A stretch of 64,000 nt of DNA from Verrucomicrobiota bacterium (GCA_023428905.1 JAEYWP010000004.1:186001-250000); one strand, 5' to 3'. Counted from the first letter of the stretch, positions 7,279 through 16,758 are shown. Numbers and translations are program-made. The notes: generated from the letters alone by a model not told the origin.

Positions 7279-9594
7279 ATGCCGAAGCTGAAAGCGCCGA
7301 AGTTGAAGCACCTTGCCCTGTTTGTGAAAAATCCGGAGTTGGGCGATCCGGCGCTGCCGGCCGCGCCGATCGCCCTCGGCCTGTCGGAGACGCGCGAAGA
7401 GGCCCTGATGGAGGACGGACGGCGGGTGGGTGGGGTTAGCGTCACAGTGGGCGCGCGGGCGCACCTCGTGGTGATCAATGATCGGGGAGATCCAAACACC
7501 GACGGATTCCTCGATCTCGGTGGCAAGGGTGAACCTTCAGCCGATGACCCCGAAGCCGCCCCGGCCATCGAACCGCCCGTGCCGTACGACCCGGACCGCG
7601 CCTACCTGGTGGTGACCGGGGCATCCGCCACTGGAAAACTCACCGGTGACGCCGGGACGTCAGCGCTCACCGTCGGGCTCGACGCCTCTGGCGAGCTGAC
7701 GCTGGCCAGCTGCACCGCGTATCCACGAACCACGCGGCTGGTCGATGCTGCGGATGATGCCCTGGAGCATTTCAAGACCGTGTTCAGCCTGGAAGACCTC
7801 CTGGCGCTGCGACCGAACGAGACGCTAATGCTCGGCGTCGGGGGACGGCTTTCGCTTTCCCTGGAGATCCCTGCGTCCTGCCTGGGCGACGCGGTCGCCG
7901 CGGGGATCGAAGCGGTGCTGGCGCGGACCTTCCCAATCGCGCTGAATGTCGCTTCGACCGCCAGCCTGTCGCTATCCGCGGAGATCCAGGACGGGTTTCG
8001 TTTGTATGCAAAGCGTGGTGACGCGGAGGGCGGGGTGGAGTTTTCCGTCCGGCGTGCCGCCTCCCGCACGCTGCAGCTGGACGGAGCCGCCGGTATCCGC
8101 GTTGAGCTTATCGACGGGATGGCCCTGGTTTCGACCTTGAGCGCCACCCTTGCCCGCATCACCGGGCTTCCCGGCGCGCTGATCGACCGCGCCTTGAACG
8201 ACGCGTCAGAAGACTCGCTTTCCACCGATGAGCGCGCCTGGGTGGAGCGGGCGGTGGATCTGCTAAAACTGCGCGAGCCGCATCGTGCGCCCTGGAAGCG
8301 GCTGACCGAGGCGTTGCGGGCGATGGAAAAGCGTGCGCGCGAGGTGGTGCCGCAAAAGGTCACGGCGGGCTTCCGTTACACCTGGCGACGGATCACGTCG
8401 GAAAGTCATCTGGCACGTTTCCGCCTCAGCCCTGCCATGCTGGCGGTGCACCATGCCGATGTGCTCCGGCTGAGGCTGGATCCATTGATGGCGCTGGCCC
8501 GCGGGGGAACGCCAGGGGTGAGTTTTGACCGTTTCCTGGGGAAACGGATGCAGCGGGTGGAGATCGGCTACGGCTTCTGTTTTGGGGTCAACGAATTCAC
8601 CTTTCTGAAGAGCTGGGATTCACGCCTTTCGCGCTACCTCTGGCTGCGAGATCTCGACGAACGCGTGCAGGTCGCCTTCCTCGGTCGCCGTGGTTATGAA
8701 AGCACGTGGCTGGGCAGGTCCGAAGGGCACGAGGTGGAGATCGACGCCGCGATGCCGCGTTTCGCGCCGGCCCCGCCACGGCCCCTCGATTTCGAACTTG
8801 GCCTCCATGTCGCCTTTTCCTGGAAGAACCGCGCGCTGGCCGGGATCACGCGCGATGTGGCCGACCACGCCGCGGCTCTCGGGGTAGTGAGCGGCGACGA
8901 CCACGCCGAGCTCGTACAGACATTCGACCAGGGGCTGGGTGCGGGTGCGCGCGAAGGTGACGCGTATGTTTCCCTCCTGGTGCCGCCCGCGGTGGCGGAT
9001 GTGCTGCTTGCCCACCTCGCGGGCGCGGCGGGGCCGCGCCTGCTCGCACGTGCCCTGGCGCGGGCGCTTCCCTGCGGAGAATTCGGCGCCGAGTTTGCAC
9101 CTCGGCGGGACATCGAGGAGCGCATGCGTGTGTATGGGCCCGTCTGGGAGCAGATCCTCGAGCAGCGCATCACCTCGCTCGACCGAATTGGGGCGCTGGC
9201 CTCGCGGCAGCTGAAGGCGGTGGAGCCGCGGCTGGCGCGGCAGGAGTCGGATGCGGAGCGCTTCTGGGGTTGGTCGGTCCGGGGGCTGGTCCGCAATGCC
9301 GGCGGGGGCGCCGTGATGCTCCGGGCGCTCGAGGACCTCCGGTATGCCGGTGGTCTGCTGGCTGGGCGCGGTGAGGCCGGGGCCACACTTTCTGTATTTG
9401 AACGGGCCTTACGCGCGGCCTCGCCCTTGTGGGCGGACCGTTTTGGGGCGCGCACCTTCGGAGCACTGCTCTACCTGGCGGCGGACGAGATCCCCGGAAT
9501 CCTGCGCCGTGTGTCACGCAAGGTGAGCCTCACCTGGACAGAAAACGGCTGCGAACGCGTGCTGCTGTACAAGCAGGGCGATGAGACCGCGTAA
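7279..9594 (+). CDS. Large protein of unknown function (771 aa)
   Basis: I do not recognise a family. The protein has no signal peptide or clear membrane helix and looks cytoplasmic. The first third is rich in alternating beta-like stretches (AYLVVTGASATGKLTG, SLSLEIPAS, ASLSLSAEIQDGF). The middle has a basic helical part (EALRAMEKRAREVVPQKV), and the C-terminal third has conserved-looking aromatic clusters (YGFCFGVNEF, LSRYLWLRDLD). I chose the ATG at 7279; codon use and GC match the neighbours through the whole frame, so it is a real gene. An alternative start lies upstream at 7165 but runs through spacer repeat. Its 3' end, including the stop, forms one arm of a strong hairpin. Confidence 0.75.
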   Translation: MPKLKAPKLKHLALFVKNPELGDPALPAAPIALGLSETREEALMEDGRRVGGVSVTVGARAHLVVINDRGDPNTDGFLDLGGKGEPSADDPEAAPAIEPPVPYDPDRAYLVVTGASATGKLTGDAGTSALTVGLDASGELTLASCTAYPRTTRLVDAADDALEHFKTVFSLEDLLALRPNETLMLGVGGRLSLSLEIPASCLGDAVAAGIEAVLARTFPIALNVASTASLSLSAEIQDGFRLYAKRGDAEGGVEFSVRRAASRTLQLDGAAGIRVELIDGMALVSTLSATLARITGLPGALIDRALNDASEDSLSTDERAWVERAVDLLKLREPHRAPWKRLTEALRAMEKRAREVVPQKVTAGFRYTWRRITSESHLARFRLSPAMLAVHHADVLRLRLDPLMALARGGTPGVSFDRFLGKRMQRVEIGYGFCFGVNEFTFLKSWDSRLSRYLWLRDLDERVQVAFLGRRGYESTWLGRSEGHEVEIDAAMPRFAPAPPRPLDFELGLHVAFSWKNRALAGITRDVADHAAALGVVSGDDHAELVQTFDQGLGAGAREGDAYVSLLVPPAVADVLLAHLAGAAGPRLLARALARALPCGEFGAEFAPRRDIEERMRVYGPVWEQILEQRITSLDRIGALASRQLKAVEPRLARQESDAERFWGWSVRGLVRNAGGGAVMLRALEDLRYAGGLLAGRGEAGATLSVFERALRAASPLWADRFGARTFGALLYLAADEIPGILRRVSRKVSLTWTENGCERVLLYKQGDETA

Positions 9595-9628
9595 GCGCGG
9601 CGGAGCCGCGTTCACGCGGTCTCATCGC
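9578..9628 (+). repeat. Nested hairpin overlapping the stop codon of the 771-aa gene
   Basis: A perfect 14-bp stem pairs GCGATGAGACCGCG (9578-9591) with CGCGGTCTCATCGC (9615-9628). Inside the loop is a second stem CGCGGC/GCCGCG (9596-9601 with 9605-9610). The stop codon lies just inside the outer stem. No T-tract follows, so it is not a standard terminator; it may stabilise the 3' end. Confidence 0.8.
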
Positions 9629-9713
9629 ATTCGTGTTTCGTGCCTTGTGATTTGAAATTTTTGGGCGGGAGCGAGCGGACCGTGACCTGCGTCTCTGGGC
9701 TTCGTGTGGGCGC

Positions 9714-9748
9714 AAAAAAACGGGATCTGGAGTCGCCTCCAAATCCCG
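9714..9748 (-). terminator. Rho-independent terminator of the CoA-transferase gene
   Basis: Read on the minus strand: a 12-bp stem CGGGATTTGGAG/CTCCAGATCCCG (one G-T pair), tetraloop GCGA, then seven T. It lies 30 nt past the minus-strand stop at 9778. Confidence 0.93.
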
Positions 9749-9777
9749 TGTCTCGAATCTAGAATCTGAATCTCTGT

Positions 9778-11268
9778 TTATTCCACCACGGCGCCGGTCA
9801 TGTCGCCGGTCTCGAGGAAGCGCTGGTGGAAGGCGAAGGCCTTGCCCAGCGAGTGCGGCGTGTGACCCTTCTTGGTCGCGTTGCAATAACGCAGGAGGGC
9901 GTCGCGGTACTTCGGGTGGGCGCACTTCTCGATGATGGTGAGGGCCCGGTCATGCGGCGACTTGCCGCGGAGGTCGGCCACGCCCTGCTCGGTGATGATC
10001 GCAGCCACCGAGTGTTCGCTGTGGTCCATGTGGCTGACCAGCGGCACCAGGGTGCTGATCTTGTCGCCCTTGGCGGTCGAGGGGCAGGTGAAGATCGAGA
10101 GAAAGGCGTTGCGTGTGAAGTCGCCCGAGCCGCCGATCCCGTTCATCATGTCCTTGCCCAGCACGTGGGTGCTGTTGACGTTGCCGAAGATGTCGACCTC
10201 GATCGCGGTATTGATCGAAATGATACCCAGGCGGCGGACGACCTCGGGGTTGTTGCTGATCTCCTGGGGCCGGAGGACCAGGCGCTCCTTGTAGAAGGCC
10301 AGGTTTTCGTAGATCTGGTTGCGCATGGCCGCGCTCGCGGTGAGCGAGACGCTGCTGGCGAACTTGATCTTGCCCGTCTGCATCAGGCTGAAGACGGAAT
10401 CCTGGAGCACCTCCGAATACATCTCAAAGGGCGGGATGTCCGGGTTCTCGCCCATCGCCCCGAGGACGGCGTTGGCAATGTTGCCCACGCCCGACTGGAT
10501 GGGGAGGAACGTGTCCGGGATGGTGCCGCGGCGCAGCTCGGCGGCGAGGAAGTTGGCGACGTTTTCACCGATGCGGCGGGTGTTGGCGTCGACCGCATCG
10601 AAGCCGCCGGTTTCGTCGGCGATGTTAGATTCGACAATACCGACAATCTTGTGGGGCGGGATCTTGATCACGGGCGATCCGATGCGGTCGGAGGGCTTGT
10701 AGATCGGGATCTCGCGGCGGTGCGGGGGATCCGCCGGCTCGTAGATGTCGTGGATGCCGTGCAGAGCCTTCGGGTGGGCGGAACTGAGTTCGATGATGAT
10801 CTTGTCCGCGCAGCGGCAGATCGTCGGGGCCACGCCGACCGCGGAGGTGAGGGTGACGGAGCCGTCCGGCTTGATGTCCGAGGCCTCGATCACGGCCCAG
10901 TTCATGTGGCCGAGGAAACCGTAACGCAGCGCCTGCGGCAGGAGCGACAGGTGCATGTCGAAGAACTTCACCCGGCCATCATTGATGGCGCGGCGCATCT
11001 CCGGATCTGACTGGAAAGGGGTGCGGAAAAGCGCCGCGTCAGCCTTGGCCAGTTCCCCGTCCAGGGACGGACCGGTGGAGGCACCCGTGATCATGCCGAT
11101 CTTAAACGGGCGCCCGGCGGTGTGCTCTTCCCGCGCGTGGGCCGCGATCGCCCGCGCGACCGCCTTGGCGACACCCGCCGGAGTGAAGCCGCTAAAGCCC
11201 ACCGTATCGTTGTTCTTGATCATCGCGGCAGCCTCAGCCGCGGTCAGTTTGGCAAATGGAAGAGACAT
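9778..11268 (-). CDS. Acetyl-CoA hydrolase / succinyl-CoA:acetate CoA-transferase family enzyme
   Basis: 496 aa, the usual length for class I CoA-transferases of the Cat1/AarC type. They move CoA between acyl-CoA and acetate or succinate. Family features: NNDTVGFSGFTPAG near the N-terminus, GGFDAVD, the CoA-binding QSGVGNIANAVL, VDIFGNVNSTHV and the C-terminal IITEQGVADLRG. I chose the ATG at 11268 (MSLPFAKLTA); the longer frame adds 34 non-homologous-looking residues through a G9 tract. It is a single gene with its own terminator. Hydrolase versus transferase activity cannot be fixed from sequence alone. Confidence 0.9.
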   Translation of the reverse strand: MSLPFAKLTAAEAAAMIKNNDTVGFSGFTPAGVAKAVARAIAAHAREEHTAGRPFKIGMITGASTGPSLDGELAKADAALFRTPFQSDPEMRRAINDGRVKFFDMHLSLLPQALRYGFLGHMNWAVIEASDIKPDGSVTLTSAVGVAPTICRCADKIIIELSSAHPKALHGIHDIYEPADPPHRREIPIYKPSDRIGSPVIKIPPHKIVGIVESNIADETGGFDAVDANTRRIGENVANFLAAELRRGTIPDTFLPIQSGVGNIANAVLGAMGENPDIPPFEMYSEVLQDSVFSLMQTGKIKFASSVSLTASAAMRNQIYENLAFYKERLVLRPQEISNNPEVVRRLGIISINTAIEVDIFGNVNSTHVLGKDMMNGIGGSGDFTRNAFLSIFTCPSTAKGDKISTLVPLVSHMDHSEHSVAAIITEQGVADLRGKSPHDRALTIIEKCAHPKYRDALLRYCNATKKGHTPHSLGKAFAFHQRFLETGDMTGAVVE

Positions 11269-11498
11269 ACTTGAGGGAGAGGGTAGCGCTAAGAGGGGGG
11301 GGGCGCTGCGCAGAGCTTGCCCAACCTTGTGCGTATGTTGCCGCAGTCTCAACTTGCTGGTTATCAGCACGAAAAAGATGCGAAAAACGCATTGTACCGG
11401 CGGCCGCTTTCGTAACTCGGTTATCCGGAATTTCTCCTAGTGGAGGCTAGGATCGACGCCCGGTGCACCTTCCCGCGTGCTTCGGTATGCTGGGGCGT

Positions 11499-13475
11499 AT
11501 GTCTGATTGGTCGTCCGGCGGGCTGGCGTGCCCGCTCGATTCGCATTTACCCCGAGACCTGGCGCGGCGGCGTCGGGCGGCGTGGATGCGACGTGGCTTG
11601 ACCGGGCTGACTCTGATGTGGGCGGGCGTGTCCCCTCTGCAGGCGCAGTTGAGCGTCTCGGAGCTGAAAGCGTTAAGCCTGGAGCAGTTGATGGAGCTGG
11701 AGGTGACGTCCGTCTCGCGCCGGCCGGAGCCGTTTTATGCGACTGCAGGGGCCGTCAGCGTGCTGACCGGCAGGGACATTGCGCAGACGGGGGCGACCCA
11801 CGTGGCCGACGCCTTGCGTTACGCGCCCGGTGTCCAGGTGGCGCGTATCGACACCCGGACGTGGGCGGTCTCGGTGCGCGGGTTCAACGCTGCCAATCCC
11901 AACAAGCTGCTGGTCCTGGTGGACGGTCGCACCGTTTACACCCCGCTTTTTTCCGGCGTGCCGTGGGAGGCACAGGATTTCTTTTTGCCCGACCTCGACC
12001 GGGTCGAGATCGTGCGGGGACCCGGTGCCACGCTCTGGGGCGCCAATGCGGTTAACGGGGTGCTTTCCTTCACGTCAAAGGAGGCGCGGTACACGCAAGG
12101 GGGACTCATCATGGCCACGGCCGGAACCGAGGAGCGCCTGTCCGGCGGCGTGCGTTACGGCGGAGAGGTGGAGGGGAAAGCGTTTTACCGGGTGTACGCC
12201 AAGAGCGTGCGTCGCAATCCGCTCTCCACCAACTCCGGAGTGGAGGGCAATGACGCGTGGAGCATGGGCCAGGTTGGCTTCCGGGTCGACAGCGCCCGCG
12301 CCCCCGAAGACGGCACCTTCACCGTGCAGGGGGATTATTACGACGGCTGGTTTGGGGAGGACAGCGCGCTGCGTCTCCCCGCCAGCGGTGGCGATCTCCT
12401 GGTGCGAGGCATGCGCTCCTTTACGCCGGAACTCGCGGTCACGCTCCAGGCCTATTTCGACCATGTCTCCCGCGAGGTTCACGGCCAGTTTGGGGAGACG
12501 CGCGACACCTATGACCTGGACGCCCACCTCAACTGGAGTGGCTGGGAACACCACGACATCGTCGCGGGCCTGAACGCACGCTCCTCGCGCGATCACACCA
12601 CCACCCGTGGTGTGGTTCAGTTCGCGCCCGTGAGCAGGAGGCTGGAGCGTTTCGGCGCCTTTGTTCAGGATGAGATTCGCTGGGCCGACGGGCGGTACGG
12701 GCTCGTGGTGGGATCCAAGTTCGAGCATCATGATTCCGTGGGTTTCGAGGTTCAACCCAGCATCCGCGCCGCGGTGCGCGACGGCCACAACACGTGGTGG
12801 ACGTCGATCTCGCGCGCCGTACGCACCCCCAGCCGTTATGACGAGGATCACCGGTTTCCCTCCGTCGAGCGCCCCATCACGAGTGGCTCCACCGATTTCC
12901 GGTCAGAGGTGGTGGTGGCGTACGAGGCCGGCTACCGCGGCCAGCCTTTTGCGGGGCTGTTGTGGGACGTTTCCCTTTTCTTCAACGACTACGAGCGGCT
13001 CCGCAGCTTGGAGCCGCCATCGGGGCGCGGGCCGCGGCTGGTGGGCAATGGATTGAAGGCGCACACCTATGGGGGCGAGGTTTCGCTGACCTGGCAGCCG
13101 CTGGCACGGTGGCACCTCACCGCATCGTACTCCCGACTCGAGCAGACCTTTGGCGCAGAGCCCTGGAGCCGGGATCTCTCACTCGGCTCCCGGGAGTACA
13201 ATGACCCGAAGCAGCAGGCCAGTCTTCGTTCCGCCGTTCATCTGCCGCACGGTTTCGAATTCGACTTCGGCATCCGGTATGTCGACGCGTTGCCCCATCC
13301 CTATCAACCTGACTATGCCACCGCCGATGCGCGGCTGGTGTGGCGCTCCTCCACCGGGGTGGAGCTCTCGGTGGTGGGGCAGAATCTGGCGGAGGAGTCC
13401 CACACCGAATTCGGCAGCGACGCCGGCCGTCAGGTCGAACGGTGTTTTCACGCGAGCATCACATGGCAATTCTAA
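11499..13475 (+). CDS. TonB-dependent outer-membrane receptor
   Basis: About 658 aa from the ATG at 11499. A second ATG at 11586 (MRRGLTGLTLMW) gives a classical signal peptide ending LQAQ and may be the true start. A plug domain (SVSRRPEPFY, GVQVARIDTR, SVRGFN, VLVDGRTVY, DRVEIVRGPGATLWG, NAVNGV) is followed by a 22-strand-type barrel ending in the aromatic terminus ASITWQF. The ligand is unknown. Its stop overlaps the YfiR-like gene by 13 nt, and that gene overlaps a sensor kinase, so the receptor is part of a signalling operon rather than a plain uptake operon. Confidence 0.92.
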   Translation: MSDWSSGGLACPLDSHLPRDLARRRRAAWMRRGLTGLTLMWAGVSPLQAQLSVSELKALSLEQLMELEVTSVSRRPEPFYATAGAVSVLTGRDIAQTGATHVADALRYAPGVQVARIDTRTWAVSVRGFNAANPNKLLVLVDGRTVYTPLFSGVPWEAQDFFLPDLDRVEIVRGPGATLWGANAVNGVLSFTSKEARYTQGGLIMATAGTEERLSGGVRYGGEVEGKAFYRVYAKSVRRNPLSTNSGVEGNDAWSMGQVGFRVDSARAPEDGTFTVQGDYYDGWFGEDSALRLPASGGDLLVRGMRSFTPELAVTLQAYFDHVSREVHGQFGETRDTYDLDAHLNWSGWEHHDIVAGLNARSSRDHTTTRGVVQFAPVSRRLERFGAFVQDEIRWADGRYGLVVGSKFEHHDSVGFEVQPSIRAAVRDGHNTWWTSISRAVRTPSRYDEDHRFPSVERPITSGSTDFRSEVVVAYEAGYRGQPFAGLLWDVSLFFNDYERLRSLEPPSGRGPRLVGNGLKAHTYGGEVSLTWQPLARWHLTASYSRLEQTFGAEPWSRDLSLGSREYNDPKQQASLRSAVHLPHGFEFDFGIRYVDALPHPYQPDYATADARLVWRSSTGVELSVVGQNLAEESHTEFGSDAGRQVERCFHASITWQF

Positions 13476-14005
13476 GGCCATTTCTGCTCTTCCTCCTCCT
13501 CGCCCTCGGCGCGCTGCCGCAGCCTGCCGTCGCGGCGCGCGGGCTGTCAGAGCAGGAGCTGAGGGCAGCGGCACTTTTTCAGGTCCTCAACTTTACCCGC
13601 TGGGACGGCGACCGGTTCGAGACGCCGGATACGCCGATCCGCGTCGGCATCTTCGGCCAGGACCCGTTTGGCCCTGTCCTGGATGAATTGGTGGCGGGGG
13701 AACGCATCTCGGGGCGGCGGATCGAGATCACCCGCTTTTTTTCACCCGAAGAGGCGGCGCAGCACCATGTCGTGTACGTCGGTTTTCACGATGAACGGTC
13801 GGCCACACGCCTGCTCCACCTGGTCCGCGACGCGCGGGTGTTGACGGTGGGGGACTCCGAGGTTTTCTGCGAACGCGGCGGCGTGATCGCCGTCACCGTC
13901 CGAAACAACCGGATCCGCATCATCGTCAATCTGGAGGTCGCCCGGCGTTCCGGTGTGGCACTTAGCTCGAAGCTGCTGCGGCTCGCCCACATCGTGGAAC
14001 CATGA
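13463..14005 (+). CDS. YfiR family periplasmic protein (DUF4154)
   Basis: 180 aa. A signal peptide (MAILRPFLLFLLLALGALP, cleavage near AVAA) is followed by the YfiR fold: ALFQVLNFTRWDG, RVGIFGQDPFG, HHVVYVGFHD, VLTVGDSEVFCERGG and the C-terminal VNLEVARRSGVALSSKLLRLA. In Pseudomonas, YfiR is a periplasmic repressor of the CHASE8-domain protein YfiN. Here the gene overlaps the TonB receptor before it and, by ATGA, a CHASE8 histidine kinase after it. That suggests the same kind of periplasmic contact with a kinase output. I chose the ATG at 13463, at the signal peptide. Confidence 0.9.
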   Translation: MAILRPFLLFLLLALGALPQPAVAARGLSEQELRAAALFQVLNFTRWDGDRFETPDTPIRVGIFGQDPFGPVLDELVAGERISGRRIEITRFFSPEEAAQHHVVYVGFHDERSATRLLHLVRDARVLTVGDSEVFCERGGVIAVTVRNNRIRIIVNLEVARRSGVALSSKLLRLAHIVEP

Positions 14006-15861
14006 CGCCCTTCTCCGAACTCCCGTTGCGGCGAAAGCTCCTGGCGATGGTCCTTGCGACCACCACCATCGTGCTGCTGGCGTCGTGTGCGATCCTGGTC
14101 GCCTTCGACCTGTTCTCCCTCCGGCGTGAACTTGCGCGCGAGCTTGGGACTTTGAGCGACGTGATCGCGGCCAACAGCTCCGCCGCGCTGGCCTTCGATG
14201 CGCGCGAGGACGCCGCGGAACTGCTGCGGACCCTCGCCGCCGAACCGAGCATCGTCCAGGCCGCGCTCTACAACGAGGAGGGTTTGCTCTTCGCCTCGTT
14301 TGGCAGCGCCCCCGCGCGGGCACACTGGTCCGAGTCGCCGGCGCGCAGCCAGCGCTTTGAGCACGGTCACCTGGTCACCCTAAGGCCTGTGGTGCAGCAA
14401 CACCGGGTGCTCGGCACCCTGGTCGTCACCTCCGACCTCTCCTGGTGGTACCGCCGGATGTGGATTTACACCGCGATATCGATCGGGGTCGTGGCGCTTG
14501 CTTTCGCCGCCGCCACCGCCTTCTCCGCTTTTGTGCGCAGGGCGATCACCGGCCCCGTGGATGAGCTCGCGCGTGTCGCCCGCGCGGTTTCGACCGAGGG
14601 CGACTACCGGGTGCGGGCCCGGCGCTTCGGCAATGACGAATTCGGCGCGCTGACCGATACGTTCAACGCCATGCTTGAGCGCATCGAACAGCACGAGGCG
14701 CGACTCAATCAGAGCGAGGCCGAGCGCAAGCTTGCCCTGGAGGCCTCCGGGCTCGGCACATGGCGTTATCACCGCGGGACCCGACGGTTCATCAGCGAGG
14801 GCAGCCTCAATCGTCTCCTCGGACTTCCGGCCGCCCCGCGCGAGAGCAGTTGGGAGCAGTGGATGGACCGCGTGCATCCGGAGGATCGCGGCCGGGTTGA
14901 CGAGGCGTTTGCGCGCTCCCTGCAGACCGGCGTCGACCTCGAAATCGAATACCGGCTGATGGCTTCAGACGGAATCCGCTGGGTGCGCGACCGCGGGCGC
15001 TGTGTGGAGGCCGGCCCCGAGGTCGCGGAGATGGCCGGCACCCTCCTGGATATCACGGAACGAAAGTGCTCTGAGGAGGAGATCCTGCGGCTCAATGCCG
15101 ACTTGGAGCGCCGCGTCACGCAGCGCACCGCCGAGCTCGAGGACAGCAACCGGAACCTCGAGGCCTTTGCGTATTCCGTTTCCCACGACCTGCGGGCACC
15201 GCTGCGGATCATCTCCGGCTACGCCGAGGTGCTGCTGGAGGACCGAGGGGAGGATCTGCCGCCGGACCACAAACTCTGCCTCGGTCGGATCGTCGACGGC
15301 GCGCGCAAGATGAACCGCCTGATCGACGACCTCCTGCAGTTTTCGCGTCTCGGGCAGCAACCACTCAAGCTCCAGCGCACCTCGATGGACCGGCTGGTCG
15401 ACGAGGTTATCCAGGACTTCGATACGGAAGTGGCGCGCCGCCAGGTCGAGTGGATCCGGCATCCGCTGCCCGCGATCGAATGCGACCCCGGCCTGATGCG
15501 CCAGGTCCTGTACAATCTGGTGTCAAACGCGTTGAAGTACTCGCGACCGCGTTCGCCCGCCGTGATCGAGATCGGTTCGCGCCGCAGCGCGAGCGACGAG
15601 CTCTTCTTCGTGCGCGACAATGGCGTCGGTTTCGACTCCAGCGCGAGCACCCGTCTCTTCGGCGTGTTCCAGCGGCTGCACAGCGCGCAGCAATTCGAGG
15701 GCAACGGCGTGGGCCTCGCCACCGCGGCCCGGATCATCCGCCGCCATGGCGGGCGCATCTGGGCGGAGAGCCAGCCGGACCAGGGAGCCACGTTCTTTGT
15801 TTCGCTGCCCCTGGCCGAGCCATCGTCGCAGGAAGGCGCGGTCCTGACCGCCTCCCGCTGA
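14002..15861 (+). CDS. CHASE8-HAMP-PAS sensor histidine kinase
   Basis: 619 aa, inner membrane. TM1 lies at about residues 14-36. A periplasmic CHASE8 domain follows to about 145, marked by DVIAANSSAALAFDAREDA and IVQAALYNEEGLLFASF, the pattern of YfiN/TpbB. TM2 is at about 155-175 and HAMP to about 230 (RFGNDEFGALTDTFNAM). A PAS_3 domain spans about 245-355, then a coiled coil. HisKA carries His395 in YSVSHDLRAPLRI, and the ATPase domain has NLVSNALKYS, RDNGVGF and GNGVGLATAARIIRRHGG. The ATG overlaps the yfiR-like stop. No response regulator is adjacent. Confidence 0.93.
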   Translation: MTPFSELPLRRKLLAMVLATTTIVLLASCAILVAFDLFSLRRELARELGTLSDVIAANSSAALAFDAREDAAELLRTLAAEPSIVQAALYNEEGLLFASFGSAPARAHWSESPARSQRFEHGHLVTLRPVVQQHRVLGTLVVTSDLSWWYRRMWIYTAISIGVVALAFAAATAFSAFVRRAITGPVDELARVARAVSTEGDYRVRARRFGNDEFGALTDTFNAMLERIEQHEARLNQSEAERKLALEASGLGTWRYHRGTRRFISEGSLNRLLGLPAAPRESSWEQWMDRVHPEDRGRVDEAFARSLQTGVDLEIEYRLMASDGIRWVRDRGRCVEAGPEVAEMAGTLLDITERKCSEEEILRLNADLERRVTQRTAELEDSNRNLEAFAYSVSHDLRAPLRIISGYAEVLLEDRGEDLPPDHKLCLGRIVDGARKMNRLIDDLLQFSRLGQQPLKLQRTSMDRLVDEVIQDFDTEVARRQVEWIRHPLPAIECDPGLMRQVLYNLVSNALKYSRPRSPAVIEIGSRRSASDELFFVRDNGVGFDSSASTRLFGVFQRLHSAQQFEGNGVGLATAARIIRRHGGRIWAESQPDQGATFFVSLPLAEPSSQEGAVLTASR

Positions 15862-16758
15862 TCACGGGCTGGGACGGTGGGGTGCCTGGCGTGCGCGGTA
15901 GAGCTGCCAGGAATTCCAGAGATTGTGCCAGAGCACGTAGGTGGTGGGTCCCAGCGCCACCAGGGGGTTGGCGTAGGCGGTCGCGACGTAGATCGTGAGG
16001 CTGGTGTTCTTCTGCCCGAGGGACTGGCTCGCCTCGCGCCGGAAAACCGGTCCGCCGATCCATCGGCCGAGGGCGAAATTGGCGGCGCAGATCACCGCGC
16101 TCACGGCGGCAATCTCCAGGGTGACGAGAGCCGAGACCTCGGACTGGGTGCGTAGAAAGTGGCTCGCGTTTGCCGTGATGATGAAAAGCGAGAGTACCCA
16201 GGCGCTGAAGGAAACGACCCCCAGCCGTCCCGGCCACCGTGACGCCGACGGGTGCAGCGCGCGCAGCCCGAGGGCCGCAGCCAGGGGCAGGAAGACCAGC
16301 ACCGCCATGGTCATCAGCACATGGGTGAACAGGTCCGGGGTGGGCGTCTGCAGCACCGCGGGGAGGAGGACGGGAAAACTGGCGGAAATCCCGACGTTAC
16401 CGAGGACAAACGCGGTCACCACATAGTCGGTGCGCCCTCCGAGGAAATGGACGATGACGGGAGCGGCGGTAGCCGTCGGGGTGATACCCGCAAAAAAGCC
16501 CGCCAGGGCCAGGTCGCGTCCTCCCACCGCATAACCGAGGAGCCAGCCTGCGCCGCCCATCAGGAGATTGGCGAGGAACAGGACCGCATGGCTTCGCTGC
16601 AGGGAGTCGCGGGTGAACCGCGTCTGCAGGAAGACGAGAAAAAGCATCCCGATGATCAGCCACCGCACCAGGGGCAGGGCTTGATGTGCCTGCGGCAGCA
16701 TCCCGCCCGCGAGCAGCGCGCCCAGCAGGGCGAAGGTGCGAAGAAACCCCGGCTTCAT
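15862..16758 (-). CDS. BASS (bile acid:sodium symporter) family transporter
   Basis: 298 aa with about nine or ten predicted transmembrane helices and no signal peptide. Family signs are FFAGITPTATAAPVIVHFL, in the position of the sodium-binding region, and the late SLGQKNTSLTIYVATAYANP motif. The family moves organic anions with sodium; the substrate here is unknown. The stop abuts the convergent kinase stop (15861/15862). The DUF4870 gene lies upstream on the same strand, 73 nt away. Confidence 0.82.
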   Translation of the reverse strand: MKPGFLRTFALLGALLAGGMLPQAHQALPLVRWLIIGMLFLVFLQTRFTRDSLQRSHAVLFLANLLMGGAGWLLGYAVGGRDLALAGFFAGITPTATAAPVIVHFLGGRTDYVVTAFVLGNVGISASFPVLLPAVLQTPTPDLFTHVLMTMAVLVFLPLAAALGLRALHPSASRWPGRLGVVSFSAWVLSLFIITANASHFLRTQSEVSALVTLEIAAVSAVICAANFALGRWIGGPVFRREASQSLGQKNTSLTIYVATAYANPLVALGPTTYVLWHNLWNSWQLYRARQAPHRPSP

